This document shows, piece by piece, positions 1-10,302 of a DNA stretch of 64,000 bases. The first letter of the stretch is position 1. Each line of letters starts with the position of its first letter. The position numbers were made by a program, and so were the translations under genes. The DNA lies in the NCBI RefSeq assembly GCF_963082655.1, contig NC_081554.1:98008232-98072231 (forward strand). The letters are read 5' to 3'. The notes below the pieces were generated by a model. That model saw only the letters and a list, made by a program, of their open reading frames with translations. It was not told the origin of the DNA and did not search any database. The stretch comes from Stomoxys calcitrans (lineage: Eukaryota > Arthropoda > Insecta > Diptera > Muscidae).

Positions 1-215
1 CGAATTGACTGACATTTTACACAGGTCTCCAACATATAATTTAATTGTGGTCCAAACCGGACCATATCTTGATATCGCTCTGATAGCAGAGCAAATCTTT
101 TCTTATATCCTTTTTTGCCTAAGAAGAGATGCCGTGAAAAGAACTCGACAAATGCGATCCATGGTGGAGGGTATATAAGATTCGGCCCGGCCGAACTTAG
201 CACGCTTTTACTTGT
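1..215 (+). mobile_element. DINE-like family A, tail end, cut by window start
   Basis: This is the last part of a family A copy. It shows the usual tail order: TCGACAAATGCGATCCATGG, then GGTGGAGGGTATATAAG, then the palindrome TTCGGCCCGGCCGAA, ending ACTTGT at 215. The rest lies outside the window. No coding sequence is present. Confidence 0.8.
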
Positions 216-223
216 TTAATTTT

Positions 224-1725
224 TATACCCTCCACCATTGGATGGGGGGTATACTAATTTCGTCATTCTGTTTGTAACTACTCGAAATATTCGTCTGAGA
301 CCCCATAAAGTATATATATTCTTGATCGTCGCGAAATTTTATGTCGATCTAGCCATGTCCGTCCGTCTGTCCGTCCGTCCGTCCATCCGTATGTCTGTCG
401 AAAGCACGCTAACTTCCGAAGGACTAGAGCTAGCCGCTTGAAATTTTGCACAAATACTTCTTATTAGTGTAAGTCGGTTGGTATTGTAAATGGGCCATAT
501 CGGTCCATGTTTTGATATAGCTGCCATATAAACTGATCTTGGGTCTTGACTTCTTGAGCCTCTAGAGTGCGCAATTCTTATCCGATTTGAATGAAATTTT
601 GCACGACATATTTTGTTATAATATCCAACAATTGTGCCAAGTATGGTTCAAATCGGTCCATAACCTGATATAGCTGCCATATAAACCGATCTTGGGTCTT
701 GACTTCTTGAGCCTCTAGAGTGCGCAATTCTTATTCGATTTGAATGAAATTTTGCACGACGTGTTCTGGTATGATATTCAACAATTGTGCAAAGTATGGT
801 ATAAATCGGTCCATAACCTGATATAGCTGCCATATAAACCGATCTTGAGTCTTGACTTCTTGAACCTCTAGAAGGCGCAAATCTTATCCGATTGGAACGA
901 AATTTTGCACGACGTATTTTGTTGTGATATCCAACAATTTTGCCAAGTATGGTTCAAATCGGTTCATAATCTGGTATAGCTGTCATATAAACCGATCTTG
1001 GGTCTTGACTTCTTGAGCCTCAAGAGGGCGCAATTATCGTGCGATTTAACTAAAATTTTGCACGTAGTGTTTTGGTATTACTTTCAACAACTATGCTAAG
1101 TATGATTCAAATCGGTTCATAATCAGGTATAGCTGTCATATAAACCGATCTTGGATCTTGACTTCTTGAGCCAAGTGATGGCGCAATTCTCATCCGATTT
1201 GGCTTAAATTTTGCATGAGGTGTTTTGTTATGACTTCCAATAACTGTGCTAAGTATGGCCTAAATCGATATAGAACCTGATATAGCTGCCATATAAACCG
1301 ATCTGGGATCTTGACTTCTCGAACCTCTAGAGGGCGTAATTCTCATCCGATTTGGCTGAAATTTTGTACAAGGCCTTCTCTCATGACTTTCAATATACGT
1401 GTCTAGTATGGTCTGAATCGATCAATAGCTTGATACAGCTCCCATATAAACCTATCTCCCGATTTTGCTTCTTGAGCCCTTACAAGGCGCAATTTTTATC
1501 CGAATGAACTGAAATATTACACAATGACTTCTACAATGTCAATCAGCATTCAATTATGGTCCAAATCGGACTATAACTTGATATAGCTCCAATAGGATAA
1601 CAGTTCTTATTCAATTATTATTATTTGTCTAAAAAGAGATACCGCGCATAGAACTCGACAAATGCGATCAATGGTGGAGGGTGTATAAGATTCGGCCCGG
1701 CCGAACTTATTACGCTCTTACTTGT
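224..1725 (+). mobile_element. DINE-like family A, full-length copy (1.5 kb)
   Basis: The head TATACCC starts at 224 and the tail ends ACTTGT at 1725, with T on each side (223 and 1726) and no target duplication. Behind the head come the INE-1-like core (about 300-360), a GTCC/GTCTGTCC minisatellite (358-400) and about seven units of a tandem array with a period near 153 bp, each with GATATAGCTGCCATATAAAC. The tail matches the copies at 10303 and 11581 closely, including the variant ACAAATAATAATAATTG read on the other strand. Its only open frames are repeat translations. Non-autonomous. Confidence 0.8.
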
Positions 1726-2017
1726 TTTATTTCATCTACAAACATTGACAATACAAAATCACTAATAATTTTTAGGTGTACGACTTTTTATTTAATGCTA
1801 GTTTAAACGCACCGTGTATGCGTTGTCCTCATAGTGTGGGATATATGTATATTTGTCTCTCCATTTGAACCAATGTGTCGAGAGAAGGCAATATTTATAA
1901 AATTCTGTACAAAGTGATTTATTTTGAATTTACCTAAATCTACCAAATTTAATTTAAACCGATTCAGCTACTCGAATATATTCCATATACCGCACAATTT
2001 CCACTTAAGATATTTCA

Positions 2018-2298
2018 TTAATCGATCACTTTTTCTATGCAGCGCTTATATTTTGGTAAAAAAATCTTGTACCTAGCCAATGTTATTGAGCAGAAACACA
2101 ATTTCATTTTAATTCCAAGAATTTGTGTTACAGTTTCAAATTCTAATATGGTTTTAATATCCTTTTCTTTCTCATATTTGGCATTTGCAATAGAAATGGT
2201 TTTGTTTAGTATGTGATTGAAGGATAGCACAGAAGCAGCTTCATTGAGAAAATATTTGCCAAGGCCTGTAGTATATCCAAGAAAACATATGTTTAATC
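2018..2298 (-). CDS. Unknown protein, candidate last exon
   Basis: An open frame of about 93 codons lies in sequence that matches none of the repeats here. An in-frame stop (about 2300-2302) lies just upstream; an AG at the exon edge (CATAAG then GATTAAAC on the minus strand) could be a splice acceptor, so the frame may be an exon rather than a whole gene. The product has a short hydrophobic N-terminal part (residues about 1-15), a charged middle (AKYEKEKDIKTILEFETVTQ) and a basic end (KIFLPKYKRCIEKVID). I do not recognise the family. The internal ATG at 2230 would give only 70 residues. A chance frame remains possible. Confidence 0.3.
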
Positions 2299-2514
2299 CT
2301 TATGCAATTGTATGGCATATATGAAATTTCTACGAAATTTTGAAAAATACTTGCACAAAGCCAAATATACAATAGGCTGATATCACACTGAAATAAATCA
2401 AGGACTGCTCAATCATTTGTCATCTTTAGAAGATGGTAATATTTAAATTGCAATTGATTTTATAGAATGTGTAGAAAATGTTTGATGTCTTAAACATTAA
2501 TTTGTTTTGTACAG

Positions 2515-2704
2515 CAACCATTTATTGAAAGCATTCTCACAAACGAGCATTAGTAAATCCATAAACAATCAACCAACCTCTTTGCAGATGCACAAGTCTC
2601 ATATGACGTTGGACAATGAAATGGAAATGGTTAAGTTCAACTACCCTCATGAATATGATAGGAAAACCATTAAAAGTGAAAAATATAATCTACGTTTGAA
2701 ATAG
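2515..2704 (+). CDS. Unknown protein, candidate terminal exon
   Basis: A textbook fly splice acceptor precedes this frame: TTAATTTGTTTTGTACAG ends at 2514 and the open frame runs from CAACC at 2515 to TAG at 2704. The peptide (about 62 residues) is hydrophilic, ending EYDRKTIKSEKYNLRLK, and does not resemble any transposon protein I know. The ATG at 2507 lies inside the acceptor and is probably not used. Upstream exons would lie to the left, where the family A copies sit, so this may be the far end of a host gene with repeat-filled introns. No poly(A) signal is obvious before the next repeat at 2723. Confidence 0.35.
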
Positions 2705-2722
2705 ACAGTCATCCTATTGGAA

Positions 2723-3303
2723 ACAAATGAAAGCGTGCTTAGTTTTGTCAGGCCGAATCTTATATACTCTCCACCATTGTCAAGCTGTTTGAATGACTTT
2801 CAAATATAAATGAGCTGTGTCAAGTTATTGACCGATATGGACCGTACTTGCCACGGCTGTTAGAAGTCTCAGAAAAATACTACCTCCAAAATGTCAGGCA
2901 AATCGTGTAATAATTGCGCCATCCAGAAGAGAGATCGGTTTATAATGAAACTAAATCAAGTTATAAACCGACGTTGGAAGTTATACCAAAACAACGTTCG
3001 CAAAATTTCAACAAAATTGGATAAGAATTGCGCCCTCTAGAAGCTCAAGAAGTCTAATCGTAAGATCGGCCCATATGGCTGCCATATCAGGTTATGGACT
3101 GATTTAGACCATACTTGGCACAGTTGATGGAAGTCATACCAAAACAATGTGTGCAAAATTTTTTTATTTGTGTAAAATTTCAAGTTCCTAGCTTTACTTG
3201 TTCGAATGTTATATGTACTTTATATGGTCTTAGACGCATATTTCGAAGTTTTACAAACGGAATGACGAAATTGGTATACCCCCATCCTATGGTGGAGGGT
3301 ATA
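2723..3303 (-). mobile_element. DINE-like family A, diverged short copy
   Basis: It starts ACAAATGAAAGCGTGCT with a damaged tail palindrome and ends with the head ATACCCCCATCCTATGGTGG, then GGGTATA at 3303. It holds about two array units and lacks the CGGA minisatellite; only a short remnant of the core remains near 3200-3250. Confidence 0.7.
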
Positions 3304-3348
3304 AAACTGGAAGAATTATGGGGAACTTCGAATTTTAAGAATGAGGTA

Positions 3349-3556
3349 ATCTGTTTATCGAATAATTAAGCACGGCGAGAATTATGTGGTGTGTGCGAAA
3401 AAGATGTGTTTTCCGAACCCCAATGGTCAAATTCCTTTCAGCAATTTTGATCTTGAGTATCCTCCCCGTCCTGGAAAACCTTTTGAAGCCGATGTGGATA
3501 TAGTAAAGTCGTTGGTCGATCACTCGGAGATTGTTGAAAGATTCAATTTGTCTTAT
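3349..3556 (+). pseudogene. Exon-like fragment of unknown protein, cut by a family B insertion
   Basis: Between the copy ending at 3303 and the one starting at 3557 lies a good open frame. It reads through HGENYVVCAKKMCFPNP, then FSNFDLEYPPRPGKPFEAD, and ends ERFNLSY exactly where the family B head begins at 3557. Codon use is less AT-biased than the surroundings and the peptide has low repeat character, so it looks like real protein sequence. An in-frame stop lies at about 3346, next to a possible donor GAGGTAATC. I cannot tell a host exon from a fragment of another transposon. Confidence 0.35.
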
Positions 3557-4717
3557 TATACCCACCACCGTAGGATAGGAGGTATATTCATTTTGTCATT
3601 CCGTTTGCAACACATCGAAATATTAATTTCCGACCATACAAAGTTTATATCATCGTAAAATTCTAAGACGATTTAACGAAGTCCGTGTGTCCGTTTATCC
3701 GTCTGTACATCTGTCCGTCCATCTGTTGTAATAACTCTACAGGCTTCAAGAATTGAGATATTGATTGAAATTTGGCACAGATACGTCTTTTTGATGCATG
3801 CTGGTTAAGATCTTGAACGGGCCAAATTGAACCATATTTGGATATAGCTGCTATATTGACCGATTTTCCGATAAAGGGTCTAATGACCATAAAAACTTTA
3901 TTTTTCATCCGATTTTGCTTTTATTTGAAATACATATTTGAAACAGTGAGTCCCGATAAGGGGACTGAAGGCCATAAAAGCTATATTTATTACCCGATTT
4001 CGCTGATATTTAAAACAGTGGGTTATTTTAAGCCTCCCAACATCCGACCCAAATATGGTACAGATAGAACTATATTTAGATATAGCTGCCATATAGACCG
4101 ATCTGCCGATAAAGGCTCTGAAGCCCATAAAAGCTTTATTTTTTAACCGATTTCGCTAAAATTTTAAACAGTGTGTTATTTTTAGTCTTCTGGCACCCGA
4201 CCTAAATATGGTTCAGATCGGACTATATTTTTAGATAAGCTGCTTTATAGACCAATTTTCCGATAAAGGGTCTAATGCCCATAAAAACTTTATTTTTCAT
4301 CCGATTTTGCTGACATTTGAAACAGTGCGTAGTTTAAGGTTTCCCGAAAACTGACCCAAATATGATTCAGATCAAACTATATTTAGATATAGCTGCCATA
4401 TAGATCGATCTGCCGATATGGGGACTAAAGCCTATAAAGACTTTATTTATTACCCGATTTCACTGAAATTTGAAACAGTAAGTTTTTCTGAGCCTCACGA
4501 TATCCGACCTTAATATGGTTCTGCCAAAAAGACCAATATTTTGTTCTACAAAATTAAATAGTAACATATATATTAGACCACTCAATGTCCGTGCCGAATT
4601 TGGGTGCTTAACTTATCAAATTTTCACAGGATTGTGACTAAATGGGGTTCACATATATACCCGAGATGGTAGGTATCCAAAGTTCGGCCCGGCCGAACTT
4701 AATGCCATTTTATTTGT
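3557..4717 (+). mobile_element. DINE-like family B, full-length copy (1.16 kb)
   Basis: The head TATACCCACCACCGTAGG begins at 3557 and the tail (AGTTCGGCCCGGCCGAACTT, then ATTTGT) ends at 4717, flanked by T on each side. The internal array carries the phrase CCGATTT at 3994, 4147, 4301 and 4454, giving a period of 153-154 bp. The repeated phrase GATATAGCTGCCATATAGAC matches the family A unit except for one base, so the two arrays are homologous. Confidence 0.75.
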
Positions 4718-4765
4718 TTTTAAATATTTTACACAATAAAAAAACATACATCATTTACACTAAAA

Positions 4766-4960
4766 ATAGTATAAAAGCATTAAGTTCGGCCTTGCCGAAC
4801 TTTGGATAAACACCATGGATATTTATTATACAATTTTATTATAATTTTACCAATATCCAAATAATGTCGATCTGGTGCGGAGAATCCTTTACACGTAACC
4901 AGTGAAAATTTCAGCGAAATTGTATAATAAAGGAGCCTTTTTTTGGTCCGAATCACCAAA
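4766..4960 (-). mobile_element. DINE-like family B, tail fragment
   Basis: AAGCATTAAGTTCGGCCTTG followed by CCGAACTTTGGATAAACACC is a family B tail in the minus direction, followed by one degenerate array unit (CAGCGAAATTGTATAATAAAG). The right edge is unclear. Confidence 0.5.
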
Positions 4961-5904
4961 TTATATTTGAGAGGTGTATTTTTCTTTAAGAATTGTTTGT
5001 CTGTTTGCGCTCTTTTATTTTGTCCAAAAATTTTTTCCGAAAGACGAACATTTAAATCCCAATTCTGAAAACTCCCTAGGAATAAACACTCAATCAATTT
5101 CACCCTCGATTAAAATCCTCCTACAATATTTTGGTTGAATGGGGAGAGGAAACAATTGGGAGAGGGAATTTCGAAACAGTTGTTTAATTTTGGCTAACAT
5201 CTGACTATTATTTTTTGGAAAAAATAATATAAAATGTTAAAATAAGCAAAATGTTAATGGTGGTTAAACAAGTTGACAAACATGTTTAGTGTTGGTTTTG
5301 TAATGTTTGTTTTTTCCCTTTTCTTTTTCTTTGTATTTTAATAGTGGACAATTTTGGCATACAACTTTATTTCCGTCTTTATACAAAAATCGTTGGCTAA
5401 AATGGGATGCTTGGATGGATTAATTGCGTCGTGTTGTCCCTTGTTGCATGTGGGGCACACATCCTGCACGTTGGCGTTTTCGCTTGTCAAAAGGAGTGGC
5501 TGAATCTACCGGATCGTTCTTGGGCAGAACTATACTTTAGTGGGTACTATAGAGATTTGGTTTTACTTCGTCATCATGAATGCTGTGGTGGTCTGCCTGA
5601 TACACTGCTTTATGGAACTATGGGCTACTTTTAGGGAACGAGAACTTGAAGATCTAATCGACTTTTCAAGGTGGCGGGCGCTTTACTTGTGGTTGGACGG
5701 TTGCTGGACGTAGTGCTGCCGAAAAGCGGTCGGAGTAGGATTTATTCCTACTCCTGTGGAGTAAATGCTTCCAAATGTGGCGCCAAGTATTTTTGAATAA
5801 TTTGTGGTCTGGAGTGCAATGTTGCAAATTTGCCCAAGAGCATTCTATTAAAGAGCAGGTAGAATATTTCTTGCATATCAATGAGTGCTGGTTGATTCTA
5901 CTTT
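4961..5904. other. Non-repeat interval, no gene recognised
   Basis: It holds an AT-rich part (4961-5390) and a more GC-balanced part (5391-5900). The second contains overlapping short frames on both strands (5407-5634 plus, 5666-5881 minus) that I cannot relate to any family. The base composition change at 5390 could mark a decayed gene or mobile element. Confidence 0.3.
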
Positions 5905-5955
5905 AGGCTCAATGATAAGGGACCTCCTGTTAGTATCCGACTCCGAACGGCATAC
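5905..5955 (-). mobile_element. SINE 3' fragment
   Basis: GGCTCAATGATAAGGGACCT and GTATCCGACTCCGAACGGCA match the 3' part of the tRNA-derived SINE annotated at 55999-56311, in the same orientation. Only about 50 bp remain. Confidence 0.5.
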
Positions 5956-6342
5956 CACTTAGCGATATCTGTTTATACATATGGGTCTACGGATATTTAA
6001 ATATGAACCACATATTTTGATGCCTATATATGTTCATATAACAGTTCTAAATGTCTCGTCTTTTATTGTCAATAAAACTGAAAAAATTGTGCAAACTTTC
6101 TATGGTGGGTACATGGCTTAAATAGTAATAAGTGGTATTAAAAAAAAAAAACAATTAAATTCATAATTTTTTTTCACAAATTTTATTGTCTCATTCTCCC
6201 TTTTATTTCGATTCAGAAAACTTAATTTTTTTATGGCAGATATTTCCCTTTTTCGAGGGGAAACTCCCAGGAAATTGTTATTCAGATAGAGGAAAAGGGA
6301 GTAGGGTAAAAACTTCCAGAGAATGGTTATTCAGAATTGTTA
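5956..6342. other. AT-rich interval, nothing recognised
   Basis: Contains an A-run near 6140 and poly-T/poly-A stretches. No open frame or known repeat seen. Confidence 0.5.
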
Positions 6343-7048
6343 TTTGTTAAATTTTGTCCAATCGGGAAGTCGGTTTATATGGGAGCTATATCAGATTATA
6401 GACCGATTTGGACCTTATTTAGCAGAGTTGTTGAAAGTAATAAGATAACACTATTTGCAAAATTTAAGCCAAGTCGGACGAAAGTTACGTCTAAAAATTT
6501 ATGCAAACTAAATTTATTTAAAGGGCATAATTTTTTTCTACATACCAATCTTCTGTCAAACCAGCAAAACTAAAGCTTCTAGGATACGAACAAGGATAAT
6601 CGAGAGACTGTTTTATATGGGAGCTATATCAGGTTATATACCGATTTTAACCGTACTTGGCACAGTTGCTAAAAGTCAAAACAAAACACTACATGTTCAA
6701 TTTCAGCCAAATCGGAAAAAATTACGGCTTCCAGGGGCTATAGAAGTTAAATCTGGAGATCGTTTTATATAGGAGCTATATCAGACTCTGAACCGATATG
6801 GCTTATTTGCAATCCCAACCGACCTACATCAATATTAAGTATCTATGGAAAACTTCAAGCGAATGGCTTCACTCGTTCGACCGTTATCGTGCTTTCGACG
6901 GACGGACGGACATGGCTAGATCAAATCAAAATGTCGAGAGGATCCAGAATATACAATATATACTTTATAGGGTTGCAGATCAATATTTCGAGGCGTAACA
7001 AACGGAATGACAAGACTAGTATACCCCCATCGTATGGTGGTGGGTATA
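6343..7048 (-). mobile_element. DINE-like family A variant, tail missing
   Basis: Array units of a diverged subfamily (GGTTTATATGGGAGCTATAT) lead into a short CGGACGGACGGACATGG tract (6900), the core and the head ending GGTGGTGGGTATA at 7048. The tail end is missing. The next element starts head-to-head with it. Confidence 0.65.
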
Positions 7049-7720
7049 AAAATTGTATATATATTTGATCGTCTCGATGTTCGGTGTCTTAACAGCCATG
7101 CCCGTTCTTCTGTCGAAATCACCATGGCGGTCGAAGGTGTAAAGCTAGCCGTTTAAAATTTTGCACAGACACTTAATATTGATATAGGCCGTTGGTGATT
7201 GCAAATGGACTATACCGATTCAGATTTAGATATTGCTCTTATATAAACCGATATCCCGGTTTGAATTCTTAAGTCAAAGCTTCAATTTTTGGCTGAAATT
7301 TTGCATATAATGTTCTGTTATGACTTCCAACAAATTGTACCAAGTACGGTCCAAATCGGTCTATAACCTGATATAGGTCCCATATAAACCGATCTCCAGA
7401 TACGACTTCCTGAGTCCTTATAAGCCGGAACTTTTTTCCGATTTGGCTGAAATTTTGCATGCGGTGTTCTGTAACGACTTCCAAACATTGTGCTAAATAC
7501 GGTCCAAATGAGTATATAACCTGGAATAGCTCCAATATAAACCGGTCTCGCGATTCCTAGTCCGGTTCCTAGAAGCCCTAATTTTTGCTGCTTACGAAAG
7601 TTTGATATGTAGAATAAAATTACACCCTTCAACTAAATTTATTTCGTATAAATTTTTAGCAGAATCCATAGTGGTGGGTTCCCAAAATTCGGTCCGGCCG
7701 AACTTATCACGGTTTAACTT
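7049..7720 (+). mobile_element. DINE-like family A variant, head shortened
   Basis: A copy in the opposite orientation to its left neighbour. It shares the TATACCC palindrome at the junction, has lost most of its head core, holds three to four array units, and ends with the tail TTCGGTCCGGCCGAACTTAT then TTTAACTTA. The two copies together form a large imperfect inverted structure. Confidence 0.6.
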
Positions 7721-8339
7721 ATTCCAATTTAAAGTGATCATCCGGGTGTGTATGGGTACTCACGTAGAAATTTTCAAAAAATATAAAAATATTAATGTTA
7801 TATATTCCTTATTAAACAGAAATGTTTACTCGGGTAGATATTGGTAAGGCGAAAGATTACTTGAACGGAATTGGTCTAAAACATGTGTTTTATATCCTTA
7901 AAACCACATCAGAAGTTACTTAATCACCGCCACATAATAATATTAAATGAACAACTTGACTAATATTTAAAACACAATTGACTGACATGAGTCTTCAATT
8001 CCACATTTAAGCGTTGGTATTTCGTTGAAATCAATCGGGTTTTGGGTCTCCGAAGGACCACGTTCGCATAATTGCTTTTGCCATTTAAACGGCTTAAAGC
8101 GAACAATAAAATATTCATGCTTGTATCCATGCCTATGCTTCCGTCGCGTCGGTATTTGGAAACTGCACGCCACGGCAGAGAATATCACTAAAAGTCGACA
8201 ACACAAAAAGGCACTTAATCGCAAATATCTTCCCGAAGGACTTGCTGAAACGGAACAAAAGCAAAGGAATGTTTTCCTCTGGAAAGAGAAAAAAGAAATT
8301 GTGTCTTACATCTGGAAATAAGCTAGATGGCGTACAACC
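7721..8339. other. Non-repeat interval around the secreted-protein candidate
   Basis: Apart from the minus-strand frame at 7967-8224, I see no feature here. The right part (8225-8339) runs into the endonuclease fragment of the N1 retrotransposon. Confidence 0.4.
7967..8224 (-). CDS. Possible small secreted protein (85 aa)
   Basis: The frame starts at ATG 8224 and stops at 7967. Residues 1-21 (MRLSAFLCCRLLVIFSAVAC, then S) look like a signal peptide: one Arg near the start, a hydrophobic core, and small residues before a likely cleavage site. The mature part of about 64 residues is basic at first (TRRKHRHGYKHEYF) and has three Cys near its end (CERG, LKCG, DSCQ). The sequence is GC-richer than its surroundings and outside any repeat. 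I do not recognise the family. It may be an intact small gene or the first exon of a longer one. A plus-strand frame (8025-8321) overlaps it and looks less protein-like. Confidence 0.4.
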   Translation of the reverse strand: MRLSAFLCCRLLVIFSAVACSFQIPTRRKHRHGYKHEYFIVRFKPFKWQKQLCERGPSETQNPIDFNEIPTLKCGIEDSCQSIVF

Positions 8340-8504
8340 ATGTAAAGTACTATTTCACCCAGAGATGCCGCCTTCAAGCCTAAAGTTGCCTGTTGAATTG
8401 TTGAAAAGAGCCTCATTGTAGGAAGTGATGGTAACGCTCATCACCAGATATGGGGAAGTTCGGATATAAACGAAAAGGGTGAGCTGCTTATCGAATATAT
8501 TTTA

Positions 8505-9269
8505 TTGGGTTGCCCAAAAAGTAACTGCTGATTTTTCATATAGTCGGCGTCGACAAATTTAAAGCAAATTTTAAGCATTAATCGAATTGGATCGTCATGT
8601 AACTGAGCGTGAGATAGGAGAGAAGTTAAATATACCAAAATCAACCGTTCATTATCACATAAAACGTCTTGGACTGGTGAAAAAGCTTTATATTTGGGTA
8701 CCACATGTATTGAAAGAAATTCATTTAACAAACCGAATCAACGCTTGTGCACCTTATGCACCTTAAACGCAATGAATTCGATCCGTTTTTAAAACAAATC
8801 ATAACTGGAGATGAAAAATGGATTGTTTACAATAACGTTAGTCGAAAACGATCATGGTCCAAGCATGGTGAACCAGCTCAAACCACTTCAAAGGCTGATA
8901 TCCGCCAAAAGAAGGTTATGCTGTCTGTTTGGTGGAATTGGAAGAGTGTGATATATTTTGAGCTGCTTCCAAGGAACCAAACGATTAATTCGGATGTTTA
9001 CTGTCAACAATTGGACAAATTGAATATAGCCATCAAGGAGAAGCGACCAGAATTGGTCAATCGTAAAGGTGTCATATTCAACCAGGACAACGCTCACATC
9101 TTTGGTCACTCGCCAAAAACTGAGTGAGCTTGGCTGGGAACTTTTGATGCATCCACCATATAGCCCTGACAATGGCAATTATATATTTGATTAAAGTTCA
9201 TTCTAAGTCTTATGAAAAATGCATTTACTTTCTTTTAAAAAATCCGCAATTACTTTTTAGGAAACCCAA
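8505..9269 (+). mobile_element. mariner transposon, internally deleted
   Basis: The left terminal repeat TTGGGTTGCCCAAAAAGTAA starts at 8505 and the right one, its near-perfect complement (AATTACTTTTTAGGAAACCC then AA), ends at 9269. TA lies on both sides (8503-8504 and 9270-9271), the expected target duplication. At 765 bp it is about 500 bp shorter than a usual mariner. Deletions removed the N-terminal coding region and everything after the third catalytic motif, while both ends survive. Confidence 0.9.
8582..9175 (+). pseudogene. mariner transposase remnant
   Basis: It encodes the middle of a mariner DDE transposase. The helix-turn-helix half reads KLNIPKSTVHYHIKRLGL, followed by WVPHVLKEIHLTNRINAC. 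A small duplication (CACCTTATGCACCTT near 8752) shifts the frame. The catalytic core continues in the frame at 8747-9127 with TGDEKWIVYNN (first Asp) and VIFNQDNAH (second Asp). A second frameshift near 9096 leads to TRQKLSELGWELLMHPPYSP, where the third Asp would follow before the deletion. It cannot make active enzyme. The subfamily (mellifera/cecropia-like) is a guess. Confidence 0.85.
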
Positions 9270-10302
9270 TAAGTTGCATTCTGGCGATTCGTAATGAAAC
9301 AAGAAAAATGCGTTAAGTTCAGCCGGCCAAACTTTGGATACCCACCACCTCGGATATATATGTAAACCACCTTTTGTCAAAATCCGGTGCAAAACAGACA
9401 CCTTACGCCCCATAGCAGCTATATCAACATATGTTCCGATTTGGACCAAATACTAATAAGTAAAAGTCATTGTTCAATTGTATATAACAAAATATTGGTC
9501 CTTTCGTAGTTATATCTAAAAATAAACCGATCTGAACTATATACGACACGGATGTCGAAAAGCATAACATAAGTCAGTGTGTCAAATTTCAGCTCAATCG
9601 GAATAAAAATGCGCCTTTTATTGGGCCAAGACTTTAAATCGAGAGATTGGTCTATATGGCAGCTATACGCAAATCTTGATCGATCTAGACCAAATTGCAG
9701 ATATATGTCGAGGGTCTTAACATAACTCTTTGTCCCAAATTTTGGGAACATCTGACAATAAATGCTCTTTTTATGGCCCCAAAACCTAAAACCGAGCGAT
9801 CGGTCTATATGGCAGCTATATCGAAATCTGAACCGATCTGTGCCATAATGCAGAATTATGTCAAGGGGCTTAACGTAACTCACAGTCCCAAATTTCGGCG
9901 ACATCGCACAATAAATGTGGCTTTTATGGGCCTAAAACCCTAAATCGGAGGATCGGTCTATATGGCAGCTATATCCAAATCTCGACCGATCTGAGCCAAA
10001 TTAACGAAGAACGTCGGAGGGCCTAAGACAACACACTGTCGCAAATTTCAGCAAAATCGGGTAACAAATGTGGCTTTTATGGGCCTAAGACCCTAAATCG
10101 GAGGATCGGTCTATATGGCAGCTATATCCAAATCTGAACCGCTCTGGGCCAAATTGACGAAGGATGTCAAGGGGCTAACATAACTCACTGTCCCAAATTT
10201 TTAGGCCTAGGACCCAAAATCGGCAGATCGGTCTATGTAGGGGCTATATAAAGATATGATCCGATATAGCGCATCGTCGAACTTAACCTGCTTATGGACA
10301 AA

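Larger units (their letters stand above)
1726..2722. other. Non-repeat AT-rich interval
   Basis: This stretch between two family A copies matches none of the repeat families. Apart from the two candidate exons annotated separately (2018-2298 minus, 2515-2704 plus), I see nothing in it. It is one of the better places to look for host sequence. Confidence 0.5.

Noticed and set aside
648..833. Short frames reading MAAISGYGPIYTILCTIV and similar, found again and again in the window
   Set aside because: They are translations of the 153-bp array unit (ATGGCAGCTATATCAGGTTA...) and recur in every copy and on either strand. They carry no sign of coding constraint.
4780..5103. Minus-strand frame of 107 codons
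   Set aside because: Its C-terminal part is a family B tail and array; the rest is AT-rich with no recognisable domain.
5407..5634. 75-codon frame with several Cys and Trp
   Set aside because: No start context, no family, and the other frames of the same region are similarly open for short distances.
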